From the NCBI GenBank assembly GCA_037693485.1, contig CM075351.1, positions 129,638,501 through 129,702,500 of the forward strand: a stretch of 64,000 bases of DNA. The letters are read 5' to 3'. This DNA is from Kitagawia praeruptora. Its lineage: Eukaryota; Streptophyta; Magnoliopsida; Apiales; Apiaceae. The translations under genes and the position numbers were made by a program. The notes under the pieces are model-generated. The model was given only the letters and a program-made list of their open reading frames with translations. It ran no database searches and had not been told where the DNA came from. Shown here piece by piece: positions 60,255 through 64,000 of the stretch; position 1 is the stretch's first letter, and each line of letters opens with the position of its first letter.

Positions 60255-63200
60255 AAGGTTGCATTTTTTTATCTAAAACGTATCAATTTCTATTTAATGA
60301 AATAAAATAATAATTATATAAAAACTAATAATTAGCCGATTACCTTTTTCAAGTAAAACCTATAATTTTTTCAATATTTTCTAACTAAAAGCCCTCATTT
60401 TCTAGAAATTTCACGAATAACATTTATATAATTATTATCAAATCTCATATAAAAATTTAAGCCTCCCAACTTTATATTTAAAAAAAAATAATTTAAATTA
60501 ATGAAAAATTCATATAATATTAAAAAAAATTCGTGCATCGCACAGGTTTTAAGCATATATAATAAAAATTCGTATACAACGAATAATATCCGTTAGATTT
60601 TTAGTTAAAAATTAGAACTGTTACATACTTATATAAAGGAGAAACGAGGGGAAGTAAAGTGGCGCTGGTCAAATAGCTCGGTTCTATTTTGTTAAATTTC
60701 TCAAATATTTGAATTAATAATTCCAATGATTAAAAAAAATCTCAATTCCATTTTAAAACTTTACTAATAGAGGAAACTAAATATATAGTTTCATTATTTT
60801 TTACCTATAAAATCTTTACTAATGAAGTAAAGTAAATATCTAAATTGCATTTTAAATTTTTACTAATCGAGGAAACTAAATATACAATTTCAATATCCTT
60901 ACCTTTAAAATTGCATTTTAAAACATTGAAAGTTTGGTCGGTCGGTTAGTTGGTTGGTCGGTCGGTCGGTACCTATTATTTTTACTTAATTACCCTTACT
61001 TAATTATAAATAAAATTTTTCCTAATAACTAATCAATTTATGATTTCAAGTAAAATATATTAAAATAATCAATTTCCTTCTAAAATACTTTACATTTTCT
61101 ATTTTCTTTAGCTAAAATCTCTTTTTTCCAATTAAATGACGTCCTTACTTAATTATAAATAAACAATTTCCCAATAACTAATCAATTTTCTTTTTCAAGT
61201 AAAACATATTAAAATAATCAATTCTTTTAAAAAAAATGTTACCTTTTCTATTTCTTTTAGCTAAAATCTATAGTTTTCCAAATATATGGCGCCGGTCGGT
61301 TGGATGATTGGTTGGTCGGTACCTATTGTTTTTACTTAATTACCCTTACTTAAATATAAATAAAATTTCTCCTAATAACTAATCAATTTCTGTTTTCAAG
61401 TAAAACATATTAAAATAATCAATTTCTCTAAATTGCATTTTAAATTTTTACTAATCGAGAAAACTAAATATACAACTCAATTGCATTTTAAATTTTATTA
61501 ATAGTGGAAATTAAATATCACTAAAAAAATATAATAAAAATTCGTATACAACGAATAATATCCGTTAGATATTTAGTTAAAAATTAGAACTATTATATAA
61601 ATATATAAAGGAGATCCGAGGGGATCTAAACCTCTACTGTTATCCTTCATTTTTTATTAATAATATAATTAATGATAATTAGCCGATTGCCTTTTTCAAT
61701 TAAAAGATGTTTACTTATAATTGATATGATATTACCTTTTATAAATACCTAAAATATCATATCTTCCAATCAATAATTTTTTTTCTCTCTAATCAGCATT
61801 TGGAGCGATCCAATTTGATCAACCCAAATCTAAACCCCTACTATTATCCTTCATTTTTTATTAATAATATAATTATTGATAATTAGCTGATTGTCTTTTT
61901 CAATTAAAAGATGTTTACTTATAATTGATGATATAATATTTTATAAATACCTAAAATATCATATCTTCCAATCAATAATTTTTTTCTATTAATTAAAACA
62001 CGTTGACTTTTAGTTTAAAACGTAATATTGCAATAATTAATACATACCCAAAAATATGACTTCATATCTTCTAACCACTAACAAAATATAACAAAAATTC
62101 GTATACAACGGATAATATCCGTTAGATTTTTAGTTAAAAATTAGAACGGTTAGATTCAATGATTAAATATATTACATGATTAAATTTATTTACTAATTGC
62201 ATACACAAAAATATGACATCATATCTTCTAACCACTAACAAAATATAATCAAAATTCTTATACAACAAATAATATCCGTTAGAATTTTATTTAAAATTAG
62301 AACTGTTAGATCTAATGATTAAATATGTTACATGAATAAATTTATTTACTAAAATTTCAAGGTTCGAATTCTGTCAACGATACTATTATCCTTCATTTTC
62401 TTAATCTTCTTTATTTCTTTGATGCCCCTTTTTACCATTACACAGCATTTGGAGCGACCCAAATTAGATTGGATCGACCCAAATCTAAACATATACTATT
62501 TTTTGTCATTACACAACATTTGGAGTAACCCAATTGGATCGAACCAAATATAAACCTCTACTATAGTATTATCCTTTATTTTTTTATCTTTCTTTATTTC
62601 TTTAATTTGAACATAAACAATAAATCTACTAGAATATTTATTTGATATTTTGGCTTGCTTATTTAATTGTATAATTTACTTATTTTTAATAAAAGAATCT
62701 ATATTAATAATATATATACACTGTTTTTTCATACATGAATTTACTAATACAGTTTAATGGTCACGCTTTGGTGAGAATGAGAACAGTGAGAACACACATA
62801 TTCACTACATTTCAAGCTATTTTAAAGGGCCCCGCTAGGGGCATCTTCACCAAAAAAAGTCATATAATTCTACCTTCTATCCATTCATAAAAAAAAGTAA
62901 CAAAAAAAATAAAATGAGAACAGTGAGAACACACATATTCGCTACATTTCAAACTATTTTAAAGGGCCCCGTTAGGGGCATCTTCACACAAAAGTCTTAT
63001 AATTCTACCCTCTATCCATTTATAAAAAAAACTAACAAAAAAAATTAAAAATTGCTTGAAATGTGATCTCATTGTTCTCCAACATTTACATATTATATTA
63101 ACTATGAGGTCTCATAGTTAATATAACATGTTCTTGATATTATATGAGGTTTAATGTTTTGGAGCCATTTAATGTTTTGGAGTCATTGGGGGTGAAGGAA

Positions 63201-63605
63201 TTATCATTTCCGCATTTGAATAATGAAGACAATTTATTATTGTTTTCAATTAGAAAACAATATTTGTAAAAATATTTATTATTTTTATTGCAGAATTTGA
63301 TGGATTAAATAAATTTTCAACATTGTTAAAATAGAATTGTATGGTACTTTTTTATATAAATTTTAGCATATCATTATTTTATTAAATACTTATATAATTG
63401 TATATAATATCTTGCTAAGAATTGATTATTTATATAATTGCATACAATATCTTTTTAAGAAATCAATCAAATTTGTTAAATTTTTTGTATTGTCAATTTA
63501 AATTAAATAAAATGTTTTAAGAAATCAATCAAATTTGTTAAATTTTTTCTATTATCATTTTAAATTAAATAAGAAGCCGTGTACGAAGTACGGGCAAAAT
63601 GCTAG
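60255..63605 (+). repeat. Composite repeat unit U, copy 10 (+), Helitron-type end at satellite
   Basis: Begins within the ~140-bp repeats, inverted with respect to the preceding copy, so 60255-60560 can pair with about 59090-59400. Carries the GCACG hairpin (about 60532), GGTC/GGTT tracts (60935-60970), ~277- and ~110-bp repeats. At about 62604 it skips the exon-like block and 75-codon frame and joins the GGGCCCC cassettes (62827 and 62967). It ends with the hairpin GCCGTGTACGAAGTACGGGC, AAAATG and CTAG at 63602-63605, followed by T: a clean 3' junction. Confidence 0.7.
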
Positions 63606-64000
63606 TTTTTCAAAAAATTTCCTACATGTATTTGGTTTGGTTTTGTAACGGTCAAACCGGTCAAAGTGGACCTTCCTTTTAACTAGTCTTGTCCCGAATG
63701 ATGAATCTATTTTTTTAAATTATTTTTTCGATGTTCCAATCGCACGGGTGTCAAGATATAACGATTTAAGTGATGTGGTAATTTTTCAAAAAATTTCATA
63801 CATTTATTTGGTTTGGTTTTATAATGGTCAAACCGGTCAAAGCGGACCTTCCTTTTAACTAGTCTTGTCCCGAAGGATTAATCTATTTTTTTTAATTATT
63901 TTTTCGACGTTCCAATCGCACGGATGTCATGATATAACGATTTTAGTGATGCGATAATTTTTCAAAAAAATTCCTACAAGTATTTGGTTTGGTTTTGTAA
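63606..64000. repeat. 176-bp satellite array (2.2 monomers, continues past window)
   Basis: CAAAAAATTTC-type starts at 63611, 63787 and 63963 give a period of exactly 176 bp. The first two monomers differ at roughly 14 positions by eye (about 92% identity). Shared words include GGTTTGGTTTT, GGTCAAACCGGTCAAAG, GGACCTTCCTTTTAACTAGT and TTCCAATCGCACGG. Monomer length is in the nucleosome-sized range of plant centromeric and pericentromeric satellites. The array is cut by the window end, and on its left by the Helitron-type terminus. Confidence 0.85.

Overview
The window looks like nuclear, gene-poor heterochromatin of a flowering plant, probably a eudicot. It is very AT-rich and contains a Ty3/Gypsy element of the plant Tekay (Del) type primed by initiator-Met tRNA, Helitron termini, Stowaway-like and Harbinger-like MITEs, and a 176-bp satellite at the right edge. 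I see no intact host gene, no rRNA gene, no functional tRNA gene and no CRISPR array. The species cannot be named from this sequence.

Most of the window is a mosaic of copies of one composite repeat, here called unit U (about 5.8 kb at its longest). Copies lie in both orientations: + at 1-4866, 13299-19208, 19498-35781 (interrupted), 39600-44030 and 60255-63605; - at 5370-8650, 9790-13298, 35948-39599, 47315-53093 and 57451-60254. Read in its own 5'-3' sense, U carries: diverged ~140-bp tandem repeats; a CCGTGC-ATC-GCACGG hairpin; GGTC/GGTT tracts; ~277-bp repeats; ~110-bp repeats; an exon-like block with a splice donor; a recurrent ~75-codon frame; a UTR-like segment; two GGGCCCCGCTAGGGGC cassettes; and a Helitron-type 3' end (imperfect hairpin, then CTAG). 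I interpret U as an amplified Helitron-derived composite that picked up host sequence.

Region by region: 1-20.5 kb holds unit U copies with AT-rich palindromic spacers. A 14,042-bp Tekay-like retrotransposon on the - strand occupies 20,537-34,578 inside another U copy. It has two 3,981-bp LTRs that look identical, a 5-bp target duplication, PBS and PPT, but a broken gag-pol with the RT catalytic segment deleted. 34.6-44 kb is more U, with a 270-bp MITE. 44-47.3 kb is a patchwork: AT-rich DNA, duplications, (AT)n, a GC-rich 81-bp duplication, an LTR-like promoter block and large palindromes. 47.3-53.1 kb is the most complete minus-strand U. 53,173-55,526 is a clean 2,354-bp non-autonomous Helitron with a tRNA-like segment and GC-rich cargo. 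55.5-57.4 kb has a Harbinger-type MITE, a CGAGTCGAG-rich island and a short insert between 21-bp direct repeats. 57.4-63.6 kb is an inverted pair of U copies, the second ending exactly against the satellite array.

The main unexplained pattern is that most Helitron-type 3' ends, intact or truncated, abut AT-rich DNA containing long perfect palindromes. Several palindromes repeat bases of the Helitron terminus itself. The second notable point is a retrotransposon that appears to have moved very recently although it lacks working reverse transcriptase and protease sites, which implies help in trans.
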